NCBI GenBank assembly: GCA_910573755.1
Contig: CAJTBO010000006.1
Span: 1 to 64,000, forward strand
From: Lachnospiraceae bacterium
Lineage (GTDB): Bacteria > Bacillota > Clostridia > Lachnospirales > Lachnospiraceae
Direction of reading: 5' to 3'
DNA: 64,000 bases
Both the position numbers and the translations under genes were made by a program. Shown here in pieces: positions 36,099 to 45,231 of the stretch. Under the pieces are notes generated by a model. That model worked only from the letters and a program-made list of their open reading frames with translations, was not told where the DNA came from and did not search any database. Numbering within the stretch: position 1 is the stretch's first letter; each line of letters opens with the position of its first letter.

Positions 36099-36953
36099 CT
36101 AATCCTCCCTCCAAAACTCTGCCAGTCCAGGTGCAACGATCAGCTCCATAGCCAGTTCTGCGGAAGTCAGATGCTCTGTCTGCAATATCTTTTCAAGCGC
36201 TCCTGCAAGCGACAAAATATCCGCCCTCCCCTGCTCATTGGCGGTAATCTGTACTGTTTTCCCGGAAAGTATGACACCCTCATTTCCGGATTTCACATCA
36301 CGCACACGAATCATTCTGTCATTTTCATGGGCACCGAACCGAAGTCCTTCTTTCGGTTCCCTGATCCGCAGCCCCGTAATCTCCCCCTGATAAATACAGA
36401 TCATAGTCTCCCCGGATAACTGATCCATACGCAGAATGTCAAGCTTCGTTCCGTTCTGATCAACAGCGCTGCTCTCAAGTCCTTTCCAAAGTTTTACCAG
36501 CCGCGAACGCATCAGAAATCCGGTTAGTATGACTTCTTCCGTCTCTGTCCTGTTCTCTCTGTAAAACTGCATCTGATTCTCATGGATACTGTTTTTTCTT
36601 GGAGAGCGAATATTTCTTTTGCCTGAAACTCTGACTGTCTCCGCAAACAGATTATTGATTCTTTCCGCTTTTGTACAGTGTGTACCGATGCTGAGCGCAC
36701 CGTTTATCATCTGTGCGGTCCAGCTTTCATCCACATAAAAGAACCGGATGCTTTCCGGCGGCAGCTGCATCTCATCCCCCACCAGAGAGGAAAGCGGCAC
36801 TCCCCTTAACAGTTTCAGCTGTGCAATCCAGTCCGCAATCTCTTCCGGATAGAAAGAAGCAAAAAGAGGATTATCTTCTTTCATCCGGTTCCCCAAAGCA
36901 GCAGTATGAAGAGCCTCGGATACGTTAAAATCATTCTTCCATCTTTTCATCAA
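36099..36953 (-). CDS. Uncharacterised protein with LPPESIRFFYVD motif
   Basis: 284 residues. The central hallmark is LLRGVPLSSLVGDEMQLPPE then SIRFFYVDESW and, ~10 residues on, NGALSIG. I recall this combination from uncharacterised proteins encoded next to DUF6603-type genes in diverse bacteria, but know no function. The C-terminal half is beta-rich with AQ/EQGRADILSL then a helical end. It overlaps the stop of the interrupted upstream gene by 23 bp. The ordinary composition without membrane helices indicates a soluble protein. Confidence 0.65.
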   Translation of the reverse strand: MMKRWKNDFNVSEALHTAALGNRMKEDNPLFASFYPEEIADWIAQLKLLRGVPLSSLVGDEMQLPPESIRFFYVDESWTAQMINGALSIGTHCTKAERINNLFAETVRVSGKRNIRSPRKNSIHENQMQFYRENRTETEEVILTGFLMRSRLVKLWKGLESSAVDQNGTKLDILRMDQLSGETMICIYQGEITGLRIREPKEGLRFGAHENDRMIRVRDVKSGNEGVILSGKTVQITANEQGRADILSLAGALEKILQTEHLTSAELAMELIVAPGLAEFWRED

Positions 36954-38259
36954 TATTCACCTCCCCTTCTCTCCTCTCTGCGTCAGCCTCCTCCCGGGCA
37001 TTTCCAAGCTGATACAGCATATGTTTGACTGCTTTTTCCGCCAGATTTTTTGCAGAATATTCCTCCTTCATCTTTGCATTCATAAAATCAGAAGCTGCTC
37101 TCTTTAACAATATTGTCTCTACGCGTTTCCGCCACTTCACAATTGCTGCGACAACCCCCTTATTCCGCAAAGTCAGAAGCCTCCCCATCTGCCATGCCGC
37201 ACTGTAAGACGCATCAAAAAGCGACGTCTCCCTGTCAAAAATCAGGGCGCCATCCGATGTGGCCGGTATCTTTTCCACAGCGGCTTCCTCTTTCTGTTTT
37301 GCTCCTGCTGCCCGGAAAGGTACAAGCGGTCCCCGGTAAAGGGAAACTGTGCTCTCCCCGCTTCGAAACAGATGGCGCTTCGGTACATAACCATGCTGCA
37401 ACAGTGTGTTGGCTTTATCTATCCTGAGCACATCACACTGCAGTCCTTTCATCAGAGAAACAAATCCGGCTTCTTCATCTCGCCTGGAAAAAACACTCCA
37501 ATGATACAGAGAAACAAGCCTTACCCTGACGCAATCAGCCGGAAGTTTTTCCGGCTCATCGTATCCCAGCATGGAAACAAGATGGATCGTACTTTTCACA
37601 GCATCCGTATCTGCCGTCGGCACAAATCTTCCTCCCACTACCGTTGAGAAATATCCGTCCATTTTGACCGTTTCATCTGTCTTCTGCAATAAGTTCAGAA
37701 ATTTTCCGTGGGCCAACAGGGACCGCTCCCCTTTGCGGGGCGCAATTTTCTGAAATAATGCTTTATCCATATCGATCACATGACACAGATCGGTGTCCTT
37801 TTCCAGATATACGGCAGGCTGTGCGGAAACCGGAAAATAAATATCTTCTTTATTCTGTTTCAGTTCTGCAATAGTCATGTCCTTCTCTTCATATTCCCTT
37901 CCCGAAAGAGGAATCAGCGCAAGCCAGGGCTCACCAAGCGAACTCTTAAATTCCCAGGGGATCGTTCTTTTACACAGTGTAATATGAGGAAGTTCATTGG
38001 CAAAATTTCAGCAGGCATTTTCAGCAGGCGAAACCGAATAAACATCCGATACGTCCAACGTAAAAGCCCGGGACGCAATCAGAAATTCTTTTGATGCTTT
38101 CAGTTCATCGTTGATAACCTCCCCGTCCGGCTTTGTGATCTGCACCTGCTGCGTCACTTCTACCGAAATCTTTCCGCTGCCGGAAGAAGGTTCTATTTTC
38201 TCAATGAACTTCATCCCATAGTCTTCTCCTTCTTCCATAAACTCAATATACTCAGCCAT
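36931..38259 (-). pseudogene. Operon gene interrupted by in-frame TGA (441-codon ancestor)
   Basis: Two open frames in the same phase are separated only by TGA at 38008-38010. The first (38259-38011, GGAGG before the ATG) gives 83 residues ending SVSPAENAC. After the TGA the frame continues 43 codons (NFANELPHITLCKRT then IPWEFKSSLGEPWLALIPLS) before the next ATG at 37878, then 315 more residues with YRGPLVPF and FDASYSAAWQMGRLL. The stop lies in an imperfect duplication: TTTCAGCAGGC occurs at 38006-38016 and 38019-38029. Removing 12 bases would read SPAENFANELPHI. Translation may restart at 37878, where AGAAGG precedes the ATG. Sequencing error is possible. Confidence 0.7.
38006..38029. repeat. 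Short imperfect tandem duplication creating a stop
   Basis: Two 11-bp copies of TTTCAGCAGGC offset by 13 bases. On the coding (minus) strand they read GCCTGCTGAAAAT then GCCTGCTGAAAT. The second copy is read out of phase and supplies the TGA. Exact slippage would delete 13 bases and shift frame, so simple on/off switching by this repeat would not restore the gene. Confidence 0.7.
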
Positions 38260-38274
38260 AGACACATCCTCCTA

Positions 38275-41200
38275 TCATACTGTATATTGTCCCAGCCGGA
38301 ATTCTTCATCAAATAAATTCATTGCATTTTCTGACATAATTGTCAGGTCCGGAACAATATCAAAATCGAACCCGAAGCCTTCCATTTCTTTTATGAAGGC
38401 TCCCACCTTGTCCGGAATTTTTTCTGCCGCAGCCCGAAATACGGCAAAGTCAGTATCATCTCCCGTTATATCCGGAACCAACACCGATGTATACCGAAAC
38501 TTCTTTTCTGTTTTTTCATATTCTGAGAGCAGATCCTGTGTCAGAAACTTTTTTGCCGGAAACAGAACAAAATCTTCTGAACCAAAACTGACCAAAACTC
38601 CCACCGGAACATCTCTTATCATCTCTTCCGCAGCTTCCCCCGCACTGACTGTCTTTTTCTGCGCAGCCCACAGTGCTTTCGGGAGACTGCGTCTGATTTC
38701 TTCTACCTGATATGTAATCGGTCTTTCTTCATTTTCACGCTTCAAAGAGATGTCCATATGAGATTTCAACAGAACATTTTCGCCCATGGGATATACCCCC
38801 AGCGCTTCCTGTTCTCTGTCTTTTTCAGTTTTTGTGATCTTTGTATGATTCAATGTCACAAAAGCACCGGGAACCAGAGATTCCACATTCAGCTTTGCGG
38901 TATCGGCATGAAGAATCTCGATTTCTTTGCCCTCTCTCTCAGCCTTGCCGATCATACCCTCTGCCGCATGGACAGAGATAATGTTTTTTGCCTCCGCATT
39001 CCCTGCTGACTTGTCTTCTCCCATGTTTCCCTGTAAAAAGGTACGCTTAACCTCGCTCCAATCAATCGTTTTTTCCCCTTCCGGTCCGGTTGCAAAAGAA
39101 ATCGTAAAGGATATCACCCACCATGTTATCTTGGCTCTGCCATGAAATTCAGGTCCCCAGATATGCAGATCCACTGCCAATTCAAGAGTGAATGTCTTCG
39201 AAAACAGCCACAGATCAAGAGTAATGGAAGCGCCCAGACTTATCCCAACACATATGTCATAACAAAATGGTTTCCACCCCATCTCAAAATCCGCATAAGC
39301 AGTAAACCATGCCTTCAGCGCCCCCATCACAAAAACTGCCTCCAGTCTTCCGCCGGCACACAGCATGGAAGGTGTCAGAGAAAAATACATCTCACCGCTC
39401 ATTGTAAGTTCCTTTGTCACATTCCAGCGAAATCCCAGTCTTGGCACGTCCGGATAATGTTCCGGTTTCCGGTATCCCTTCCGGTAACCGCCCAGTGTGA
39501 TCACAAAATCGTCCCTATGCTCCCCGCCAAACCAAATGCAGCAGGCAAAACCCCCTGTCAGTTTACAGCTTTCAGAAAGAATATAAGAATCCGGCAGCAA
39601 CTGTGCCTGCACCGAAAACACACCGGATTCCGGCAGTAATGCCGCTTTTAAAGCCAGTTTTGCCTTTGCCGCGGGATGAACCTTCTCTTTGGAACCCTCT
39701 GCTTCCATCGGCGGAGCCGTCATTTCACAAATGCCCGAAAGCGCTATTTCCAGATGCTGCCCGAAAGAAACCGTAAGCAGTACAAAGGAATATGCCATGC
39801 CAAAAGAGTGAAAGCGAATGCCGGCTGCCAGAAAATTCTGACCGATCAATGCGGTTGTTTTATTTTTTAAGCCCTCTAACAGCTGCTCTCCGGAAAAAGC
39901 CGGTTTCATCGCCGCTGCAACCAACGGAAATTCCTCCACTTTTTCTATATCCGGAAGCATCAGATATTTGTTCATACCAAATCCCACAGCCAATCCTGTA
40001 ATCGAAAAGGCCGGCGGACCGCCAATCTTCGCCTTCAGCATACCATAGGCCAAAAAAGAACCTTCCGAATAGGATCCTACTGCTAAAACAGATATTCCTT
40101 TTGTTTTTACCAACAGCGACCCGTCATAAGAAGAAACATCATTGCAGACCGAATGCCGAAAACCGCCGCTGAGCGCAAAAGCGGGGTTTTCATATCCGAT
40201 GAATAGTCCCGACAGATCAAAAGAAATTCCCGGTCTGTCTGCCACTTCTGCAGAAATTGCCAGCCCTTCCATAGCCAGCTGAAAGCCGCATACCGTAAGT
40301 TCTGCGTCAAATGCAAAAGTAATTTTCTTTCCACCAAAACCAATACCGATCCTGTGGATCGTAAAAACAGAAAAATGTTTCTCGAGACGGAACCAGAGAA
40401 GTTTCATTCCCTCTTCCCTGGCAGCATATGCAGGACATTCACCGCCGGTCACAGCTTCTGTTTCTCTCTGCGGCAGATTTTCTCCATCTTTTTTCTCTCC
40501 GCCTGCAAGTTTCAGCTTCAGCCTCTCCCCTGCAAAGTCCAGATACAGTATCGTACTTTCCGGATCTGATTCCAACCGGATATCCCTGATCGAAATATGA
40601 TCCAGCAGATGCAGATCCTCTCCCACGATCGGAAGCCTGGATAATGAAAGTTCATAGCCTGCGCTTAAACTCAGGCGGTATGATCTTGATGATCCAAAAA
40701 GGTATCGGAAATCACATACCAGCTCCCCGATTTCCATATGCGCGGAGAACTGTTTTGCCTTAAGAGAATAAGATGCCATCGCTCCTATGATCTCCGGATC
40801 CGGCAACGGAAAAGGAATTTCGCCAAACCCCAGAAAATCACAAAGCTTATCAAACAGGCTGCTCAGCTTCATCTGTTTCTCTCTCTCGTCCGCCGGCATG
40901 ACCTCCGGAGAGATATACGCCCTGAAAACCCAGCCGTCCTGCGTATGATATGCCGCCGCTAAAGTCAGCGCCCAGCCTGCAAGATCCAGTTCACCGCTGA
41001 TAAAAATCTCGCTTCCCCAGGTATTTTTCGTAAAACCAATTGTCAGATTCGTAATATGTATATCAGGAGTCTGTGCGATCTGCCAGACATTTTTATTGGT
41101 AACTACCACAGAAAAAGAAAGAAGGTGCTTTAAGTCTTCTGAAACAGATAAAGAAATGGTTTCACAGGTAAAGGCGGTCAGACTGCTGAGACTCTCGGGC

Positions 41201-42036
41201 AGATGCAGATCATCCAGTCCGACGATTTTTCCAAGATCATTGACAGAGGGAATGGCAATCGGACTGTTTTCATTTTTTATTGTTGAGAGAGTCAGCGATC
41301 CACTGCCATACCGGATCATAAACGGAATTTCTAATTCCCATATCTTCATATCTCCCTTGAAGGAAAATCCATACCGATCACCAAACTTTTCCACCTGAAA
41401 AGATTGAATGCCAAGCCCCACCTGGTTCCCATTCTCAAAAATCCCGGATAAATCCAGCCGCATATCTGTTTCAAAATAAAGCGACAAGTATTTCTTCCTG
41501 TTGTAATTAATAAATATGTCATTTTCTTCCCCTGTTTCCTCAAAGGGAAGTTCAAAGCGGAAACATATATCGGTAATATCCCCCTTATCTCCAAAGCAGG
41601 AGGGCTGCAGTGATATCCCAAGATAGGATATACCGGCCGAGAGCAGCCTAGCGGCGGAAACTATGCCATGGCGCTCAAACGTAACCTGCCATGCTTCCCG
41701 TTCATAAGCACAGCGACAGGATAACCGCAGTTCTGAAAATGCGGGCAAAAGATACTGCCGCGGCATTTCAACCTGCAAAATGTCATTTTCATCATTCAAA
41801 AACACCAGTTCCACAGGACAGTCCGTACTGTCCGGAAAGGTTCCCCTTCCGCTTATCGTAAGAATGTTATGTTCATACAGGCTGGTAAATCCTTTCAGCT
41901 CCAACGATGCTTTCCCCTTCAAATATCCAAGGAATAATAACATCATATGAGGGATTCCTACTGTCCCGTCGCTCAGAATAAAGCTATCCCCCCGCGTATT
42001 TTCTTTTACTTTTCCGGCAATCAGACCAATATCCAT
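38275..42036 (-). CDS. Giant DUF6603-like beta-rich protein
   Basis: 1253 residues from the ATG at 42036 (GGGGGATTAGG upstream; frame opens at 42051). Long stretches of alternating hydrophobic/polar strands are typical of DUF6603 proteins. The hallmark GGPPAFSITGLAVGFGMN lies near residue 680, followed by EFPLVAAAM. Near residue 940-1010 are SLGASITLDLWLFSKTF, VDLHIWGPEFHGRAKI and WWVISFTISF, also matching what I know of the family. The last ~220 residues differ, with a charged helical region. No signal peptide, no membrane helix and no catalytic motif are seen. The function of the family is unknown. It ends 16 bp before the interrupted gene. Confidence 0.75.
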   Translation of the reverse strand: MDIGLIAGKVKENTRGDSFILSDGTVGIPHMMLLFLGYLKGKASLELKGFTSLYEHNILTISGRGTFPDSTDCPVELVFLNDENDILQVEMPRQYLLPAFSELRLSCRCAYEREAWQVTFERHGIVSAARLLSAGISYLGISLQPSCFGDKGDITDICFRFELPFEETGEENDIFINYNRKKYLSLYFETDMRLDLSGIFENGNQVGLGIQSFQVEKFGDRYGFSFKGDMKIWELEIPFMIRYGSGSLTLSTIKNENSPIAIPSVNDLGKIVGLDDLHLPESLSSLTAFTCETISLSVSEDLKHLLSFSVVVTNKNVWQIAQTPDIHITNLTIGFTKNTWGSEIFISGELDLAGWALTLAAAYHTQDGWVFRAYISPEVMPADEREKQMKLSSLFDKLCDFLGFGEIPFPLPDPEIIGAMASYSLKAKQFSAHMEIGELVCDFRYLFGSSRSYRLSLSAGYELSLSRLPIVGEDLHLLDHISIRDIRLESDPESTILYLDFAGERLKLKLAGGEKKDGENLPQRETEAVTGGECPAYAAREEGMKLLWFRLEKHFSVFTIHRIGIGFGGKKITFAFDAELTVCGFQLAMEGLAISAEVADRPGISFDLSGLFIGYENPAFALSGGFRHSVCNDVSSYDGSLLVKTKGISVLAVGSYSEGSFLAYGMLKAKIGGPPAFSITGLAVGFGMNKYLMLPDIEKVEEFPLVAAAMKPAFSGEQLLEGLKNKTTALIGQNFLAAGIRFHSFGMAYSFVLLTVSFGQHLEIALSGICEMTAPPMEAEGSKEKVHPAAKAKLALKAALLPESGVFSVQAQLLPDSYILSESCKLTGGFACCIWFGGEHRDDFVITLGGYRKGYRKPEHYPDVPRLGFRWNVTKELTMSGEMYFSLTPSMLCAGGRLEAVFVMGALKAWFTAYADFEMGWKPFCYDICVGISLGASITLDLWLFSKTFTLELAVDLHIWGPEFHGRAKITWWVISFTISFATGPEGEKTIDWSEVKRTFLQGNMGEDKSAGNAEAKNIISVHAAEGMIGKAEREGKEIEILHADTAKLNVESLVPGAFVTLNHTKITKTEKDREQEALGVYPMGENVLLKSHMDISLKRENEERPITYQVEEIRRSLPKALWAAQKKTVSAGEAAEEMIRDVPVGVLVSFGSEDFVLFPAKKFLTQDLLSEYEKTEKKFRYTSVLVPDITGDDTDFAVFRAAAEKIPDKVGAFIKEMEGFGFDFDIVPDLTIMSENAMNLFDEEFRLGQYTV

Positions 42037-42072
42037 CCTAATCCCCCGCATATTCTTTTCGGTGTTATGATA

Positions 42073-43449
42073 TTACTCAATATCCCACATACAGATGCCG
42101 TTAACTGCCTTTGTATGAATCATCCATTCATTGTCCTCAGTATACCCCTGCCCCCTGTAATGTGCTACAAAAAACGGATCGGGATGTCCGTAAGTTCTTC
42201 CGTCCGCGGAATATACCGCTATCGCCCCGCTTTTTGCTTTTGGAATATAGCTTGCTGCCGTTTGTATATTCTGATTTGCCGGCGGCAGATAATAATCTCC
42301 CCCGTGATGACAGACCTGAAGGCAGTCATAGCCTCTGCCTCCATTGCTCCTGATTTCCTCCGGAAGCCCTTCATATGTAGTATCACCTACAAGCAATACC
42401 TGCTTTCCGCTGCGCAGAGTCACTCTGGCATAAATCCCCTGATGATGCGGATGCGGATTATTCTGCAGATTAATTTTTCCGATCTGCATTCTGGGATTAT
42501 TGTCAATATCCATCGGATCCTGCTCCATCCCTTCCTGACATACATGAAATAACTCTGCCGGCATCACATTCTGTACTGTCGTAAAACTTGGCAGTCCGGA
42601 TGCAGGAACATACCATTCCGTATTATCTACCATATTATTCAAACCTCTATTGAATCTATAACACTTTCCGATTGCATTCGTATGATCATTATGCCAGTGC
42701 GAAATAAATATGGTTGCCTTGTTAACATCGCTAATATCGCTTAAACATGCAAGAATTCTTCCCCTCGCATTTTCGGCAGACGGGAATCTGGCGCTCAAAG
42801 CCGGTTCCTTGGAAACCTTTACCCCCAGATCAAAGAACGCCGTTACCCTTGGTCTGTCATCCAAAAGCAACACACACAAAGCGGCTCCCACATAATAAAA
42901 CCGCACCCATCGAAAGACCGTCCCCTCAGCGATCGCGCCCACCTTGCCCGTTTTCCGAATGCTGCTCTCTTCAGGAATATAAGGACGATAAAGCTCTCTG
43001 ATCATAGCAGCCTGTTCATCTGGCAGCGTATCAATACTGCAATATGAATTTATCTCCGCATTATCTTCGTCCCCCCAGTCACAGATAGAACAGGCAAGCG
43101 CTTCCCAGCCCAATTTTGATGAATCCTGAGAAAAACGAATCCCGTACCAGTTCCCGCATCGATATTTTGCAAAATCCAGTCCATCAAAGTAAACGGTAAG
43201 CACCTTAAAACCCGTCTCTCCCAGATATCGTCCTTTTACCTCTCTGAAACGTTCATGCAAAAGGCCATACTCCTGAAACATACTGAAAACTGCTTCGTGC
43301 TTTTCCGAAACGATCCGTTCCCCGTTACCCTTTCCCAGAAAGAAATTCAATTGATCTGCTTTTACCACCTCAAATTCCAATCCGACCCTCTGAGACTCGC
43401 AGCTTTCGATCATTTCTCTGGATAAGCATCCATAAAATTCTTCAACCAT
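42073..43449 (-). CDS. Metallo-beta-lactamase-fold hydrolase, first gene of the operon
   Basis: 458 residues. A ~200-residue N-terminal extension of unknown fold is followed by an MBL domain. The metal motif is HWHNDH (H251, H253, D255, H256), then VLLVGDTTYE supplying the bridging Asp, VCHHGG, and a C-terminal YGHPDPFF. The spacing resembles ComEC/Rec2-type and other MBL hydrolases acting on nucleic acids or small phosphoesters; substrate unknown. It is the promoter-proximal gene of the unknown operon (22-37 bp before the DUF6603-like gene, depending on its start). No signal peptide, so presumably cytoplasmic. Confidence 0.8.
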   Translation of the reverse strand: MVEEFYGCLSREMIESCESQRVGLEFEVVKADQLNFFLGKGNGERIVSEKHEAVFSMFQEYGLLHERFREVKGRYLGETGFKVLTVYFDGLDFAKYRCGNWYGIRFSQDSSKLGWEALACSICDWGDEDNAEINSYCSIDTLPDEQAAMIRELYRPYIPEESSIRKTGKVGAIAEGTVFRWVRFYYVGAALCVLLLDDRPRVTAFFDLGVKVSKEPALSARFPSAENARGRILACLSDISDVNKATIFISHWHNDHTNAIGKCYRFNRGLNNMVDNTEWYVPASGLPSFTTVQNVMPAELFHVCQEGMEQDPMDIDNNPRMQIGKINLQNNPHPHHQGIYARVTLRSGKQVLLVGDTTYEGLPEEIRSNGGRGYDCLQVCHHGGDYYLPPANQNIQTAASYIPKAKSGAIAVYSADGRTYGHPDPFFVAHYRGQGYTEDNEWMIHTKAVNGICMWDIE

Positions 43450-43491
43450 CCGTCATACCCCGTCAAAAAATGTATTCTCCACCTTTATTCT

Positions 43492-43497
43492 ATTATA
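43492..43497 (-). promoter_or_regulatory. Candidate -10 box for the unknown operon
   Basis: TATAAT on the minus strand about 45 bp before the MBL-fold gene start. No convincing -35 is found at 16-18 bp, so an activator or an extended element would be needed. Confidence 0.3.
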
Positions 43498-43570
43498 CCT
43501 GCAAAAGGCATTTGGGTAACATAACATTTCAAATTTCGCTAATATTTTACACCGATCCTCCAAACTCCGA

Positions 43571-43600
43571 TTGCCAATTTCTCAATCTTACTGATATAAT
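43571..43600 (+). promoter_or_regulatory. Promoter of the truncated methyltransferase gene
   Basis: TTGCCA (43571-43576), 18-bp spacer, TATAAT (43595-43600) on the + strand, followed by a good ribosome binding site (AAAGGAA) and the ATG at 43678. The promoter survives although the gene is broken. Confidence 0.6.
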
Positions 43601-43677
43601 AATACATACACAAAAAAACAAGCGGCTGCATGGCACGAACTTTCGAACCTGTATACCGCAAAGAAAGGAAACTGCCT

Positions 43678-43965
43678 ATGTGGATAGCCAAAAACCGGAA
43701 AGATTATGAAGTCATTGATACCTCTGCCGGAGAAAAACTGGAACGCTGGGGAAAATACCTGCTTATACGCCCGGATCCTCAGGTAATCTGGAATACGCCG
43801 CAGAGCCACAGCGGCTGGAAAAAAAGAAACGGTCATTACCACAGAAGTAATAAAGGCGGCGGTGAACGGGAATTTTTTAACCTGCCGGAAGAATGGCATA
43901 TTCAATACAACGAACTGACTTTCCACTTAAAGCCTTTCAGTTTCAAACATACCGGACTTTTCCCG
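43678..43965 (+). pseudogene. 5' fragment of class I rRNA methyltransferase gene
   Basis: About 96 residues (MWIAKNRKDYEVIDTSAGEK; then GKYLLIRPDPQVIW; RSNKGGGEREFF; FKHTGLFP) correspond to the N-terminus of the SAM-dependent 23S rRNA methyltransferase family of Firmicutes, normally ~280-300 residues. Homology stops at FKHTGLFP near 43965. The SAM-binding motifs (such as NLFAYTGG) are missing, and the frame runs on as unrelated sequence to 44091. The adjoining ATPase remnant on the other strand marks the break, so a deletion or insertion removed the 3' two-thirds. Confidence 0.75.
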
Positions 43966-44016
43966 GGATCCTTCATTATTTCCGGATCTACAATTTTTTT
44001 GTACTGCCGCCCCTGC

Positions 44017-44986
44017 TCATCTTCCCTTCAAATATCCGCTCACCTCGAACAACGGCACATTTACCATCCAGTCCCGCTCCCTGTAATTTGACATGGAAGT
44101 CCTGACCGCATCTTTCAGACCGTATTTCGCAACGAGCGCCCTTAAACTTTTTGCCTGCAGATTCTCTTCCGCTTTTACTTCTACAGGAATCGCCCTATCT
44201 TCTACCTGCACTATAAAATCAACTTCTCCGCTGGAACCTGATGCACTGTAATAATAGAGCTCCATTCCTGCCGCAGCCAGTTCCTGCGCCACAAACTGTT
44301 CCGTCAAGGCTCCCCTGAATTCGGAGAATATCGCATTTTTCTCAAGCAGTACGGCCGCCGCTATATTTCCTTTTGCCGCAAGCAGTCCTACATCCAGCAT
44401 ATATATTTTAAATGCTGACATATCCATGTAAGATATCAGGGGCATTCCCGGCTTTTCCACCCTTCTGCTCTTATGGATAAGCCCGCAGTCCAAAAGCCAC
44501 TGTATCGCCATCTCAAACTCTTTGGCTCTTGCCCCTTCCCTCAGTGCTCCGTAAATGAATTTTCTGTTTTCCTTTGCAAGCTGCATCAGAATGGAATCCC
44601 ATACCATCCGGATCCGCGGAACCGTCTCTTTTGGCGCATGTTTTGAAAAATCATTGGCATAATACAGCAAAAGCTGTTTCTGAACCTCCCTCACCTCCGC
44701 CAGATCATCTGTCTCAATTCAGGAGTGTATTCTCCGCCCCAAACGCTTTCCCGCTCTCTATTTTCAATGCGGAAAGGATCCGTCTGATATCATAATCCAG
44801 TTCAAAGACATTTTTCATATGTTCATTATTATCAAAATTGATATATACTGTACTTTCAAAACAGCATCTCCCGAATTCCTTCATAAGCCAGGTCTTTCCA
44901 ACCTGTCTCGCTCCCCTGATGATCAATGGTTTCCTGTTCTTTTTATTTTTCCACTTTTGCAATTGCTCCAGTAAAAGTCTTTCCAT
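44017..44986 (-). pseudogene. AAA/DUF4143 ATPase with internal deletion
   Basis: Two pieces of one gene. The 5' piece (44986-44714) has the Walker A IIRGARQVGKTWLMKEFG and continues to a premature stop after AFGAENTLLN. The 3' piece (44710-44017) reads LAEVREVQKQLLLYYANDFSKH then the DUF4143 domain and the C-terminal restriction-nuclease-like PVEVKAEENLQAKSL. The Walker B and the ~110 residues between are missing, so a deletion joined the pieces out of frame. Intact members are ~430 residues; their role is not firmly known, and they are frequent in gut Firmicutes and Bacteroidetes. The start choice is MERLL at 44986 (AGAGG upstream). Confidence 0.8.
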
Positions 44987-45021
44987 ATGCTCTGTACCTC
45001 TATCTGCTATTATATACAGTA

Positions 45022-45072
45022 TTACACTTTTCAGTCGCACTTTTCCTTATTTCTTACACTTTTCAGTCGCAC
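45022..45072. repeat. 19-bp direct repeat upstream of the ATPase remnant
   Basis: TTACACTTTTCAGTCGCAC occurs identically at 45022-45040 and 45054-45072, a 32-bp period (three helical turns). On the minus strand the copies lie just upstream of a TATAAT (in TGTATATAATAGC, about 45009-45014) preceding the ATPase start. The layout suggests an operator with two regulator sites. Confidence 0.6.
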
Positions 45073-45231
45073 CTATAATACTGTTTGTCATTATGATACA
45101 AAACTTTTTTCACTTTCAGGTTACGTTAAGGTTTTCCCGCTTCTTCTTTAAGCCTGCCGTGTTATCCTGTTATTGACAGCAAATAATCGACACCAGACAG
45201 GAATAGTATTTCAAACGGAGGATATAAAAAT

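Noticed and set aside
38008-38010. TGA read as selenocysteine in the interrupted operon gene
   Set aside because: The codon lies within an imperfect duplication, no SECIS-like stem was evident just after it, and the sequence reads naturally when 12 bases are removed.
43588-43926. 112-codon minus-strand frame opposite the methyltransferase fragment
   Set aside because: The + strand encodes a recognisable methyltransferase N-terminus with promoter and ribosome site; the minus frame is its shadow.
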